Positions 52,441-61,800 of a stretch of DNA of 64,000 nt are shown piece after piece. Made by a program: the position numbers and the translations under genes. The notes below the pieces were generated by a model. The model saw only the letters and a program-made list of their open reading frames with translations, had not been told where the DNA came from and did no database searches. Numbering within the stretch: position 1 is the first letter of the stretch; each line of letters starts with the position of its first letter. Origin of the DNA: an uncultured Eubacterium sp. (GTDB taxonomy: Bacteria > Bacillota > Clostridia > Lachnospirales > Lachnospiraceae); NCBI GenBank assembly GCA_910586225.1, contig CAJUIL010000012.1, forward strand, positions 31,586-95,585, written 5' to 3'.

Positions 52441-53907
52441 TTATTTTTGGGCTGAGTTTCCGGATGAAGAATTTCCAGTTGAAGCGTTGTCCGAAGATTG
52501 GCTTCCGGAATCAGATGGACGATCCGGGCTAGTGTTGTCCGGAGGCTGACTGGTGTCAGTATCGGATGTATCTGTATCTGGATAAGGAAGATTTTTATTT
52601 GACGTATCCTCCTGCATCAGATCATCTGTTATAGTCTCATCGGATGTGCTTGTATCTGGAAGCGGATAAGGGTCTTTTTTGCCGGAACTGTCTTCGGTCA
52701 GGGTATCGTCTGTGACGCTGTTACCTGTGCCGGAAGCAGCATCCCCTTTGGAAGGGCTGTCGGCGTTGTCTCCAGAAGCAGGCTTAGAAGAACTTGTGCC
52801 GCTGGAATCGTCCTTATTCGTGGAAGTATTCTTGTCGGTAGCATTTACTGAGGAATCCTGTCCTGGTGTGCTGGAGCCAGATGGGTTAGACGTGCTTGGT
52901 TTTTGTGCACTGTTTGTACTGCCATCTGCAGCAGGTGTGGAGGTATTCCCTGATGAATCCGGTTTTTCAGCGGAGACAGAGCTGCCTGTTCCGGAACCGT
53001 TTGCTGTATCATCATTTGAAGTTGTTTGATTGTCAGCGGAAGCGTTACCTGCTCCCTGCGCGGCGCCCGTTGCGGAGGCTGAGGAATTGTCTGGCTTATT
53101 TGCTGTGTTATCATCCAGAACGCTGCTTAAATAATCACTGTTTACAACATTTGCGGCTGCTGGAGCTGCCCCTGCGGGCGGTTCCTGGCTGCTTGCCTGT
53201 TGTATGGTGGTTTCCAGTTCGTTGACGGATTTATCCTTCCACTGGGATACGTCAAAATTGGAATCAGAAGTAGTCTCTGCAACTGCCTGAATGAGGGCCA
53301 GCTTGCCAGGCGTAATACCAAGCGAGTCAGCGTCATCCTTTACTTCTTTTGATACGGGAATCGCATCGATCGAACAGATATCAGATTTTTCGGTGGAAAA
53401 AGTATTTACCTTAGAGGTAATGGACTGCGCCTTTGTGTCATTTGTTGAATAGACACTGACAATCACATGATTATAGCCCTCTTGTACGATATAATGGTCT
53501 TTTTCTAACTGTCCGATTGTAACACCTAATGCAGTTGTGATGTTCTGATTTTTAATATCAGCTTCTATGGATGAAACAACCTGTTGCCCTTCGGTATTGA
53601 TGCCTGACACCGCTATGACTTTATCGTAACGGTTCAGAGCGTATTCAATGGAAGGATTGATATCCAGGCTGACGTAGGAATAAGGCTCTACGTAGCTGTG
53701 GGAACCAATTCCTGCGAAAGATAACAGAACCAATGCCAGCGAAGCACAAATGGAAAGCTTCTGCACCATGCGATTTGGATTGTGCTTTTGCTTGATCAAA
53801 AGCTCCTGACCAATGGAATATCCCTTGTTTTTGAGCTTTCGGAACGTTCCATCGTCGCACAATGCCACCGCAGCGCCGTTACTGCACTCTACTATGACGG
53901 CTTTCAA
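52441..53907 (-). CDS. rsgI: RsgI-type anti-sigma-I factor with disordered ectodomain
   Basis: 488 residues. A cytoplasmic RsgI N-terminal domain (MKAVIVECSNGAAVALCDDG, 1-50) is followed by one TM (about 53-72), a conserved extracytoplasmic domain (SYVSLDINPSIEYALNRYDKVI, up to about 200) and a Ser/Thr/Asp/Pro-rich, apparently unstructured tail of about 260 residues. No carbohydrate-binding domain is visible, unlike the cellulosomal RsgI proteins. It should hold SigI inactive at the membrane until a surface signal arrives. It is 101 bp behind sigI on the same strand. No clear ribosome site change was noted. Confidence 0.87.
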   Translation of the reverse strand: MKAVIVECSNGAAVALCDDGTFRKLKNKGYSIGQELLIKQKHNPNRMVQKLSICASLALVLLSFAGIGSHSYVEPYSYVSLDINPSIEYALNRYDKVIAVSGINTEGQQVVSSIEADIKNQNITTALGVTIGQLEKDHYIVQEGYNHVIVSVYSTNDTKAQSITSKVNTFSTEKSDICSIDAIPVSKEVKDDADSLGITPGKLALIQAVAETTSDSNFDVSQWKDKSVNELETTIQQASSQEPPAGAAPAAANVVNSDYLSSVLDDNTANKPDNSSASATGAAQGAGNASADNQTTSNDDTANGSGTGSSVSAEKPDSSGNTSTPAADGSTNSAQKPSTSNPSGSSTPGQDSSVNATDKNTSTNKDDSSGTSSSKPASGDNADSPSKGDAASGTGNSVTDDTLTEDSSGKKDPYPLPDTSTSDETITDDLMQEDTSNKNLPYPDTDTSDTDTSQPPDNTSPDRPSDSGSQSSDNASTGNSSSGNSAQK

Positions 53908-54008
53908 AGTAGATGGCTCCTTTCTTTCTTAGAGTAGCTGTGATAAATAGCTAATAACTGTCACAGAAATACAAACACGGCAATGTGAATTGGGTTGGTT
54001 GGCGCCTG

Positions 54009-54713
54009 CTAAATATGACTTAGGTATTCGGCAAGCTTTGGATAATCACCGGAAAGTATTTCTGCTGCGGTTATTATGTATTTACGATGCCGCTCCAGAA
54101 TTTTTCGGGGTACTTTTGCATTTTCAGAAATAATTTTTATCGGCAGCTGTTTGGTCGTTTTCATATTACTGATCAATACCGGGTGCTCCTTGAGGTAGCG
54201 GATGGCGCTGGCACAGGAGTCTTTTGTTTTTCCGGCTTTGGGGGAACACTCTGTCAGCTCGGTGAAGGTGATCCCGTAGATATCCAAATATTCCGAAATG
54301 GCAATGATCTCATCCAGCAGCGGGTTGTCATCGGATACGGAGGCCTGCTTCATAACATTAATCTGAAAGCCCATATTTTCCGAATCCTCATCCACCTCGC
54401 CTTCAAAAAGATACGGCTCGGTCTGCATTTCAGAAGAAAACCTTGCTTGTGAGCGGAAATAATCAGTCAGCCGATGTTCGATCAGCAGCTTGGCATAGGA
54501 CGGAAACGCACCCTTTGACTCGTTGTAGGAGTCAATGGCACTGGAAAAAGCAATGAGAGCGATAGACCATTCATCATCGCTTTTGCTGATATAGTGCTTT
54601 GAAAATTTGCTTGCGCAATTTAATATAAAGTTTTCATTTTTATGAATGAAGGCATCGCGCCTGCGTTCGTCCTTTGCCGCCGCAAGGGCTTCTTTACCCA
54701 TATTAAATAACAT
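54009..54713 (-). CDS. sigI: RNA polymerase sigma-I factor
   Basis: Start at ATG 54713 with AAGGAG 5-6 nt upstream. 234 residues. A sigma-70 region 2-like part (AFIHKNENFILNCASKFSKHY, DEWSIALIAFSSAIDSYNESKGAFPSYAKLLIEHRLTDYFR) and the SigI-specific C-terminal domain ending in PRKILERHRKYIITAAEILSGDYPKLAEYL are typical. It is the partner of rsgI. In Bacillus SigI responds to heat; in cellulolytic clostridia to polysaccharides. The trigger here is not known. Confidence 0.9.
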   Translation of the reverse strand: MLFNMGKEALAAAKDERRRDAFIHKNENFILNCASKFSKHYISKSDDEWSIALIAFSSAIDSYNESKGAFPSYAKLLIEHRLTDYFRSQARFSSEMQTEPYLFEGEVDEDSENMGFQINVMKQASVSDDNPLLDEIIAISEYLDIYGITFTELTECSPKAGKTKDSCASAIRYLKEHPVLISNMKTTKQLPIKIISENAKVPRKILERHRKYIITAAEILSGDYPKLAEYLSHI

Positions 54714-54869
54714 AAATTCTCCTTGGTGGTGCATCACAAATAATGCCTGTTTGTCAAAGGATGTTTATTCATAAACCATCATACAGTATACCACGAAATT
54801 CAATTTTTAACAGTAGTATTATGAAAAAATTATTTACCATTATTTTATCCGGATTGCTTGCATTTATTC

Positions 54870-55964
54870 TCACAGGACGGTTTCTTCCGGCATTTTCCAG
54901 CATTCTGCGGCTGCATGATATTCCGCGGACAGCTGCATATAAGCGTCTGCGTTGTCCGGATGTGCTTGTGCCAGCTGCTCGAAGCATTGTCCAAGCCCGG
55001 CAAGCGGCAGATTTCCGCTGGTGCGTACATTTAAAATGCTGGTCGTTTCATTTGCCGCACATTGATACCAACGGACGGCTTCTTTGTAGTCTCTGGTCTC
55101 GTAAAAGTAGCTGCCCAGCTCACAGCAGATTTCAGAGCATGGATAGTAAGCCATTGACTGAAGGGCATATTTAAAAAAGTCCGATAGTTGGTTACGAAGG
55201 CGCATACAGTGACAGAGGATGCAGGCTGCTTCCGGCAGGCGTTGATTGTTGGAGTCTGCTTGTTTGCTGCAGTCTGCTTCTGCTATGCGGTCAGCCCGCA
55301 GGATGGTCTGCTCGAAAATGGGCTGCGCATCCATAAAGTCTTGGTCAGAGCCGGAAATCAGTAATTCTCTTGCGTACATAGAGTGCAGTTTATCGGAAAT
55401 CGGCTGGCCGCTGCCGAAGGCGTGCTGAAACAGGCTGAAATCCCGTTTGCTGTGGCGGGACTGCGGCAGGTGCAGGATTTCAATGTCGCTGTCAAATACA
55501 ACCGGCTGCGTCTGTACGGTTTCGTGGATCGGATCGGTCCAGCGAAATTCGCGCAGCCTTTTATAAAGCTTTGGACGGTACTCGTTACGGATGTTCATCA
55601 CTGTATTATATTCATCCTGCGTAATATATTTCATCTGCACGATCTCAACTTCAGGAAGCAGGGATTTTTTCAGGTATACAAAGCGTTTGTGGTTCTCATA
55701 GTTTAATACTTCGTCTGCGTCTGCAGTATAAATGTAGTCCATCGTGGCCTTGGAAAATGAAAAGTTGCGGGCGGCGCTGAAATCATTTTGCCATGGAAAG
55801 TCGTAGATACGGTCGGTATAACGGCCTGCAATCTCCTTCGTGCCGTCGGTAGAGCCTGTATCGACAATAATAATTTCGTCCATCAGATCGGCAATGGACG
55901 ACAGGCAGCGGTCTAACACGGCTTCTTCATTTTTTACAATCATGCACAGGCTGAAAGTTACCAT
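54870..55964 (-). CDS. Family 2 glycosyltransferase with C-terminal TPR-like part
   Basis: 364 residues; AAGGAGG before the ATG. GT-A fold: LCMIVKNEEAVLDRCLSS, IIIVDTGSTDGTKEIA, WQNDFSAARNFS and the metal-binding DADE in YTADADEVL. The C-terminal 120 residues contain helical repeat motifs (SEICCELGSYFYETRDYKEAVRWYQ), as in SunS-like and other clostridial glycosyltransferases that modify peptides or proteins. The acceptor is unknown. It is followed by a small spacer before sigI on the same strand. Confidence 0.87.
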   Translation of the reverse strand: MVTFSLCMIVKNEEAVLDRCLSSIADLMDEIIIVDTGSTDGTKEIAGRYTDRIYDFPWQNDFSAARNFSFSKATMDYIYTADADEVLNYENHKRFVYLKKSLLPEVEIVQMKYITQDEYNTVMNIRNEYRPKLYKRLREFRWTDPIHETVQTQPVVFDSDIEILHLPQSRHSKRDFSLFQHAFGSGQPISDKLHSMYARELLISGSDQDFMDAQPIFEQTILRADRIAEADCSKQADSNNQRLPEAACILCHCMRLRNQLSDFFKYALQSMAYYPCSEICCELGSYFYETRDYKEAVRWYQCAANETTSILNVRTSGNLPLAGLGQCFEQLAQAHPDNADAYMQLSAEYHAAAECWKMPEETVL

Positions 55965-56149
55965 CGGAGTCCTCCTTACGAATCAAATTTTATCAAAAAA
56001 TCCGCATTTAACCATTATTCTATCATAAAGACGTGAAAAATTGGTGAAAAGTTTCAGATAAATAAAAAAATTTCAAAATAATGTGTATTGTGGTATGATG
56101 GGAAGTGGTATGATGATCAGAAAAAGGATAGAAAAGGGGGAGAATAGGT

Positions 56150-57349
56150 ATGAGTGCGGTAGTGACGCTGAAAAAGGGAGAAGGCAGAATGCTTAAGGCA
56201 GGCGGAATGTGGGTATATGATAACGAAATTGCTTCGATTGCAGGCACGTTTGAAAATGGGGATCTTGTAGCTGTCCATGATTTTGACGGTTTTGCGATGG
56301 GCAGGGGATTTATCAACACAGCTTCGAAGATCCGGGTCCGCATGATGACTAGGAATGCCGCGCAGGAGATTGACAGTGATTTTATCCGTATGCGTGTAAG
56401 CAACGCCTGGAATTACCGGAAGAAAACAGTAGATACGGACAGCTGCAGACTGATCTTTGGGGAAGCGGATTTTCTGCCGGGCATTGTGGTCGATAAATTT
56501 TCGGATGTGCTCGTGGTAGAGTCGTTGGCGCTCGGCATTGACCGGATGAAGGGGATGATCTTGGATGCGGTAAAGGAGGTGCTGGCAGAGGACGGGATTG
56601 AGATCCGCGGTGTTTACGAACGTAGCGACGCGAAAGTGCGGGAGCAAGAAGGGATGCAGCGCTTCAAAGGATTTATTGGCGCGGAATTTGATACGAATGT
56701 GCCGATCGTAGAAAACGGGGTCCGGTATTTGGTGGATGTGTGCAACGGACAGAAAACAGGATTTTTCCTGGATCAGAAATATAACCGGCAGGCAATCCGC
56801 AGATTTTGCAAGGATGCGGATGTGCTGGACTGTTTTACGCATACAGGATCCTTTGCGCTGAACGCGGCCGCCGCGGGGGCTGCAAGTGTGCTCGGCGTGG
56901 ATGCTTCTGAGAGCGGTGTAGCGCAGGCCAGACGGAATACACAGCTTAATGGTGTGGAGGACCGGGTGCGGTTTGCGTGCAGGGATGTGTTTGAGCTGCT
57001 GCCGGAGCTGGAGCAGCAGGGGAAACGGTTTGACGTGGTTATTTTAGACCCTCCGGCATTTACGAAGTCCAGAAGCTCGGTCAAAAACGCGGTGAAAGGC
57101 TATCGGGAGATTAATCTGCGCGGTATGAGGCTTGTGAGGGACGGCGGTTTTCTTGCGACTTGCTCGTGTTCGCATTTTATGACTTATGAGTTGTTTACAC
57201 AGACGCTTCAGCAGGCGGCGCGCAGCGCTCATAGGCGGCTGCGGCAGGTAGAGTTTCGGACACAGGCGCCGGATCATCCGATTTTGTGGGCGGCGCAGGA
57301 GTCTTATTATCTGAAGTTTTATATTTTTCAGGTGTGTGAGGAGCAATAA
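56150..57349 (+). CDS. RlmI-like class I SAM-dependent rRNA methyltransferase
   Basis: 399 residues; GGGGAG before the ATG. An N-terminal PUA domain (VTLKKGEGRMLKAGGMWVYDNEI), an EEHEDxxx-like central region (VVDKFSDVLVVESL) and a Rossmann methyltransferase with VLDCFTHTGSFAL, GVDASESGV, LDPPAFTKS and CSCSHFM. This is the family of 23S rRNA m5C1962 methyltransferase RlmI. The site of action is inferred by homology. Confidence 0.9.
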   Translation: MSAVVTLKKGEGRMLKAGGMWVYDNEIASIAGTFENGDLVAVHDFDGFAMGRGFINTASKIRVRMMTRNAAQEIDSDFIRMRVSNAWNYRKKTVDTDSCRLIFGEADFLPGIVVDKFSDVLVVESLALGIDRMKGMILDAVKEVLAEDGIEIRGVYERSDAKVREQEGMQRFKGFIGAEFDTNVPIVENGVRYLVDVCNGQKTGFFLDQKYNRQAIRRFCKDADVLDCFTHTGSFALNAAAAGAASVLGVDASESGVAQARRNTQLNGVEDRVRFACRDVFELLPELEQQGKRFDVVILDPPAFTKSRSSVKNAVKGYREINLRGMRLVRDGGFLATCSCSHFMTYELFTQTLQQAARSAHRRLRQVEFRTQAPDHPILWAAQESYYLKFYIFQVCEEQ

Positions 57350-57382
57350 GGATGGAAAACACTGTATCCTCCATTCTGTAAA

Positions 57383-57440
57383 ATATACGCATATTTTATA
57401 CGCAAAACTATTGACATACGTATAAAAAAGGCGCATTATA
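57383..57440 (+). promoter_or_regulatory. Promoter and probable operator of hicAB
   Basis: Three ATACG-containing repeats (near 57385, 57399 and 57416) surround TTGACA (57411-57416); a CATTAT box follows at 17 nt. The repeated element may be the HicB operator, as hicAB units are self-repressed. Confidence 0.5.
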
Positions 57441-57462
57441 CAAAATATAAGGAGGAAACAAT

Positions 57463-57645
57463 ATGACAGTTCGGGAAATACTAAAGTTGCTTCGCAAGGA
57501 TGGATGGTACATTATCAATAAAGAGGGATTTCACATAAGCCTAAAGCACCCAACAAAGCCCGGAAAGGTCACAGTAGCAAACCACAGCGGCGACCTGAGG
57601 CCGGGAACGTTAAATAACATTTACAAGCAGGCAGGGCTTAAATAG
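57463..57645 (+). CDS. hicA: HicA-family mRNA interferase toxin
   Basis: 60 residues; AGGAGG 7 nt before the ATG. Double-stranded RNA-binding-like fold: VREILKLLRKDGWYI, the catalytic-histidine region (usually GSHHxFKHP, here GFHISLKHP, keeping one His), PTKPGKVTVANHSGDLRPGTLNNIYKQAGL. Toxin gene before antitoxin, with 39 bp between. The replacement of the second His may reduce or alter activity. Confidence 0.88.
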   Translation: MTVREILKLLRKDGWYIINKEGFHISLKHPTKPGKVTVANHSGDLRPGTLNNIYKQAGLK

Positions 57646-57684
57646 CTCTATTGTTTGTGGTTCTTATAGAAAGGAGCATAATTT

Positions 57685-58098
57685 ATGAAGAATTTAACTT
57701 ATCTTGCAGTTTTTGAACCATCAACAGACGGTGCATATAGCATTTACTTTCCTGATTTACCTGGATGTATCAGCTTTGGAAACAATCTGGAAGAAGCTTC
57801 ACGTATGGCAGCAGAAGCAGCAAGCCTTCATGTGTACAGTATGGAATGTGACAATGAAGAAATCCCTGCTCCATCCGTGAATCTGTCCAAAGAAGACACT
57901 GAGGGAAATGTCATAATGCCTGTTACAATCCACCCGGACTTATTCCGCATGAAAAAAGATAACGAACGCATTAAGACAAATATCACACTTCCGGCATGGC
58001 TGAAAAGGATTGCAGAGGAACAAAAGGTAAACTATTCCCGGCTATTGGAAACTGCCCTGATAGATTATCTGCAAATTCCTATGTCCGGCAGACAATAA
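57685..58098 (+). CDS. hicB: HicB-family antitoxin
   Basis: 137 residues; AAAGGAG before the ATG. N-terminal degraded RNase H-like domain (YLAVFEPSTDGAYSIYFPDLPGCISFGNNLEEA) and a C-terminal ribbon-helix-helix DNA-binding part (RIKTNITLPAWLKRIAEEQKVNYSRLLETALIDYL). It should bind HicA and repress the operon. Confidence 0.9.
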   Translation: MKNLTYLAVFEPSTDGAYSIYFPDLPGCISFGNNLEEASRMAAEAASLHVYSMECDNEEIPAPSVNLSKEDTEGNVIMPVTIHPDLFRMKKDNERIKTNITLPAWLKRIAEEQKVNYSRLLETALIDYLQIPMSGRQ

Positions 58099-58106
58099 GC
58101 CTTTGC

Positions 58107-58146
58107 CCTGCTGCCATGTGCAATATATTAGATACTGGGCAGCAGG
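58107..58146. terminator. Probable terminator between hicB and the GNAT gene
   Basis: CCTGCTGCC (58107-58115) pairs with GGCAGCAGG (58138-58146) around a 22-nt loop; a loose T-rich tract follows. The long loop and weak tract lower confidence. Confidence 0.55.
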
Positions 58147-58188
58147 AGCACAATTTTATTTTCCGGACATAGTTTTGACAGAACATCC

Positions 58189-58593
58189 TCATACGATATT
58201 TTTTAACAAGATAATTTCTAACGGCTCATTCGGCAATAATAAAGAACCGCAATCGTTATAGCCGATTTTTCTATAAAAGAATTGCGCCTGTTCATTGGAT
58301 AATGTGGAAGTTAGAACCATTGTAAAGTTTCTATTTAACATTTCCTTTTCCCAAAAGCTCACCAACTGACTTCCGCAGCCTTTTCCTCTGTAGGCTTCTA
58401 AAATATACAGCATATTCATAAAGGGAATATGATCCCAAAATAAATTGAACCGTAACCATCCGATCAAATGATCGCCATGGTACATGATTAAAATTCTGTT
58501 TGCTTTTATACTATTTCTTAATTCTGCTTCGCAAATATGTTTATCGTATTTGTTTAATAATGCAAAGTCATGTTCCGTAGCATATCGAATCAT
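58189..58593 (-). CDS. GNAT-family N-acetyltransferase (small)
   Basis: 134 residues. IRYATEHDFALLNKYDKHI start, MLYILEAYRGKGCGSQLVSFWEKE with the acetyl-CoA pyrophosphate loop (RGKGCGS), and AQFFYRKIGYNDCG at the C-terminal strand. The acceptor is unknown. AT-rich codon use, as for hicAB beside it, suggests a small acquired segment (57.4-58.7 kb). Confidence 0.87.
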   Translation of the reverse strand: MIRYATEHDFALLNKYDKHICEAELRNSIKANRILIMYHGDHLIGWLRFNLFWDHIPFMNMLYILEAYRGKGCGSQLVSFWEKEMLNRNFTMVLTSTLSNEQAQFFYRKIGYNDCGSLLLPNEPLEIILLKNIV

Positions 58594-58754
58594 AGGTAGT
58601 CTTCCTCTGTAGCCTGATTGTGATGGGTTTAGAACTGCGAATATTTTTAGCAGCCCGCGTTGCGGTAGGATTCTCTACTGATCGTATCATATCACATTTC
58701 TAAAAACCGTCAACATTTTTTGAAGCTGATGTGGCTGCGGAAGATTCCAAATTG

Positions 58755-58782
58755 TTGATTTTTTCGGATTTTCAAGTATAAT
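58755..58782 (+). promoter_or_regulatory. Promoter of the Lhr-type helicase gene
   Basis: TTGATT (58755-58760) and TATAAT (58777-58782), spacer 16 nt. The TATAAT directly precedes the first in-frame ATG (58783), so that ATG cannot be the normal start; this moves the start to 58864. Confidence 0.75.
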
Positions 58783-58863
58783 ATGGATAAGAATTTTGGA
58801 AGCGTATTGTGCGGAATGTTAAGCTGCCCTGCGTATTTAAATCAGCTGGAGGGAATGGATCAG

Positions 58864-61800
58864 ATGGATCATGTATGGGATTTTTTTGATAAAAGTACGG
58901 CAGAATGGTTTCAAACAGTGCTTGGCGAGCCAACGCCTGTGCAAAAGGAAGCGTGGCCGCAGATTGCGGATGGAGAACACGTGCTGGTGTCGGCGCCTAC
59001 GGGGACCGGAAAGACGCTTTCGGCGTTTCTCGTATTTTTAGACCAGATGAAGCGGCAGGCGCAGGCGGGATTGCTCAAGCCGCAGCTGCAGATTATTTAT
59101 GTGTCTCCGCTGAAATCTCTGGCGGCAGATATCCGGGAGAATTTAAAAAGGCCGTTGGAGGGAATGCAGGCGCAGGAAATCATTACGGTTGGCATCCGGA
59201 CGGGAGATACGCCGCAGAGGGACAGGCAGCAGATGGTACGCAGGCCGCCGCATATATTGATCATTACGCCGGAGTCGCTGTATCTGATGCTGACGGCAAA
59301 GTCTGGCCAAAAGGTGCTGGCGACGGCGCGGGCGGTGATCCTGGATGAGCTTCATGCTTTGATCGACACGAAGCGGGGCGCACATTTAATGTTTTCGCTG
59401 GCACGGCTGGACAGGCTTTGCGGACGGCCGCTGCAGCGTATCGGGCTGTCGGCTACGATCGCGCCGCTGGAGGTGGCTGCGCAATATCTGGCGCCGGAGA
59501 AGGTGCGGATTGCGGCGCCGGAGATGAAGAAAATGGTGCGGCTTGAGGTTTTGGGCCCTTATGCTGATGCGACGAAGGGCAGGCGTAAAGACCCGGTCTG
59601 GGAAGAGCTAGGGAAGCTTGTATATAGCTATTGTCAGGGAAGCCGCAGCGTGATCGCGTTTGTGGAGGGCAGGCGTTATGCGGAAAAGCTGGCGTATTAT
59701 GTGAATCTGCTTGGTGGGGAGGAGTTTGCGCGCGTGCATCATGGAAGTCTTTCCAAAGAACAGCGTCTTGCAACAGAGCTTGCTTTAAGAGAAGGGAGAT
59801 TGCGGCTTTTATGCGCGACATCTTCGATGGAGCTTGGCATTGACGTAGGGGAGATCGATCAAGTACTGCAGGTGGGGTGTCCGCGTACGGTTTCGGGGAC
59901 GATGCAGCGGCTCGGACGAGCAGGGCATAATCCGGGACGTGTCAGTGTCATGTACTTGTTTCCGAGGACAGCAGCGGAATGCCTTGCCTGCGGGATGACG
60001 GCGCAGCTTGCGAGGGAGGGCGGCGTGGAGTGCGTGCATCCTCCAGAGGAATGTCTGGACATTTTGGCACAGCATCTCGTATCAATGGCAGCGTTTGGCA
60101 GCTATGAGGTAGATGAGGTTATGGAAATCCTGCCCCGCGCATGGCCGTTTCGGAATGTGACAAAAGAGGATGTAAAAGCAGTGCTTGGAATGCTGGCTGG
60201 CGATTATGAGCATGAGCAGGATATTCCGGCGCGTCCGAGGGTGCTGTATGACCGGATCCACGAAAAGGTGGAGGGCGACGGCTATAGCAGGATGCTTGCA
60301 GTATCGGCGGGCGGCACGATACCGGACAAGGGGCTGTATGCGGTGAAAACAGAGGACGGCGTGAAGCTTGGGGAAGTCGATGAGGAGTTTGTATATGAAA
60401 CTCAAAAAGGCGACCGTTTTATTCTCGGTTCGTTTGCGTGGCGGGTAGTTCATATCAGCAAGGATACAGTGACGGTTGTCCAGGCGCAGACGGAGGGAGC
60501 CAGGCTTCCCTTCTGGAAGGGGGAGCTAAAGGGACGGGACAGGCGTACCGGAGAGGCGTTTGGACAGATGCTTCATAAGCTGCAGGAAGCTTGTGAATAC
60601 GGAGCGCTGCCGCAGGCACTGGAAAAGCTGGGACTGGACGAATCGGCTGTAAAGCTGGCGGGCGGTTATTTGGAGCGGCAGATAAAGGCAGTCGGCAGTC
60701 TGGCGGACGACCGGACGATCCTAGTGGAGCATTTCAGAGATACATCCGGGAATAGCCAGCTGATGTTCCATTCTGTATTTGGAAGGCGTATCCATGCGCC
60801 GCTTGCGCTTCTGACTGCTCATATGATACGGGAAGAGTATGGACTGGAGACAGGAAGCGTGGATGAAGAGGATGGCTTTTTAGTTTATGCATATGGAGAA
60901 CAAGCGCTTCCGGAAGGCACATTGTACCGATTGGACCCGGATATGTGTATCAGAAAGCTTGAGATCCTGCTGCCGGAGACACCGGTATTTCATATGGCTT
61001 TTCGATATAACAGCGGGCGTGCGCTGATGATGGGCGTCAAACGAAACGGCCGGCAGCCTTTGTGGGCACAGAGGTTGAAAAGCGCGCAGCTGTTGGAGCA
61101 GGTGGTACGGGAAAAGGAGCACCCGCTGATGCGGGAAACAAGGCGTGAGTGTATGCAGGAGCTTTGGGATGCGCAGGGGCTATGGCAGATCTTGACAGAT
61201 ATCCGCGCGGGCGTGGTACAGGTGCGGGAGGTTTATGTGGATGTGCCGTCGCCGATGTCGCTGCCGCTGCAGTGGGCGCAGGAGGCTGCGGTGATGTATG
61301 ATTATGCCCCTACGCCAGGAGGGATCCACGAGGCGGTACGGGATGCCCTCAAGGAAGAAGCAAGGCAGGGCAAAGAGCTTGTGCGGCCGGGCAGGCAGGA
61401 GCTTTTGCAGGTACAGGACAGTTTTTTCAGGCTGCCGCAGGATGAAAAGCAGCTGCATACCCTGCTGATGACGCAGGGGGATCTGGCGGCAGGCGAGCTG
61501 GACGTTCCGGTGGAATGGCTGGAGCAGCTGGCACAGCAAGGCAGGGCGGTATATTTAGAGCAGGGATTGTGGATTGCAGCAGAGCAGAAAGCTGAGTACA
61601 CGCTGGCGCTTTCTCTTGTTTCAGATGCAGGATCAGACAAAGATTCAGATAAAGATCTAAATAAGGATCTAAATAAAGATAGAGAACAGATGCATAGCGG
61701 AAATGAGCAGAAGTATTTCGGAAACGAGCAAACGCATTTCGGAAACGAGCAGCTTCGCATCGTAAGGCGGATGCTCCGCTACAGGGGAGCGGCGGATGCG

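Noticed and set aside
54743..55174. Plus-strand 143-codon frame opposite the glycosyltransferase end
   Set aside because: It overlaps a well-supported gene antisense, has no family features and mixed composition.
56117..56842. 241-codon minus-strand frame inside the RlmI-like gene
   Set aside because: It is antisense to conserved methyltransferase motifs and has no ribosome site.
58783..58863. Earlier start of the Lhr gene at 58783
   Set aside because: A TATAAT box ends at 58782 with a -35 box 16 nt before it, so transcription starts downstream of that ATG.
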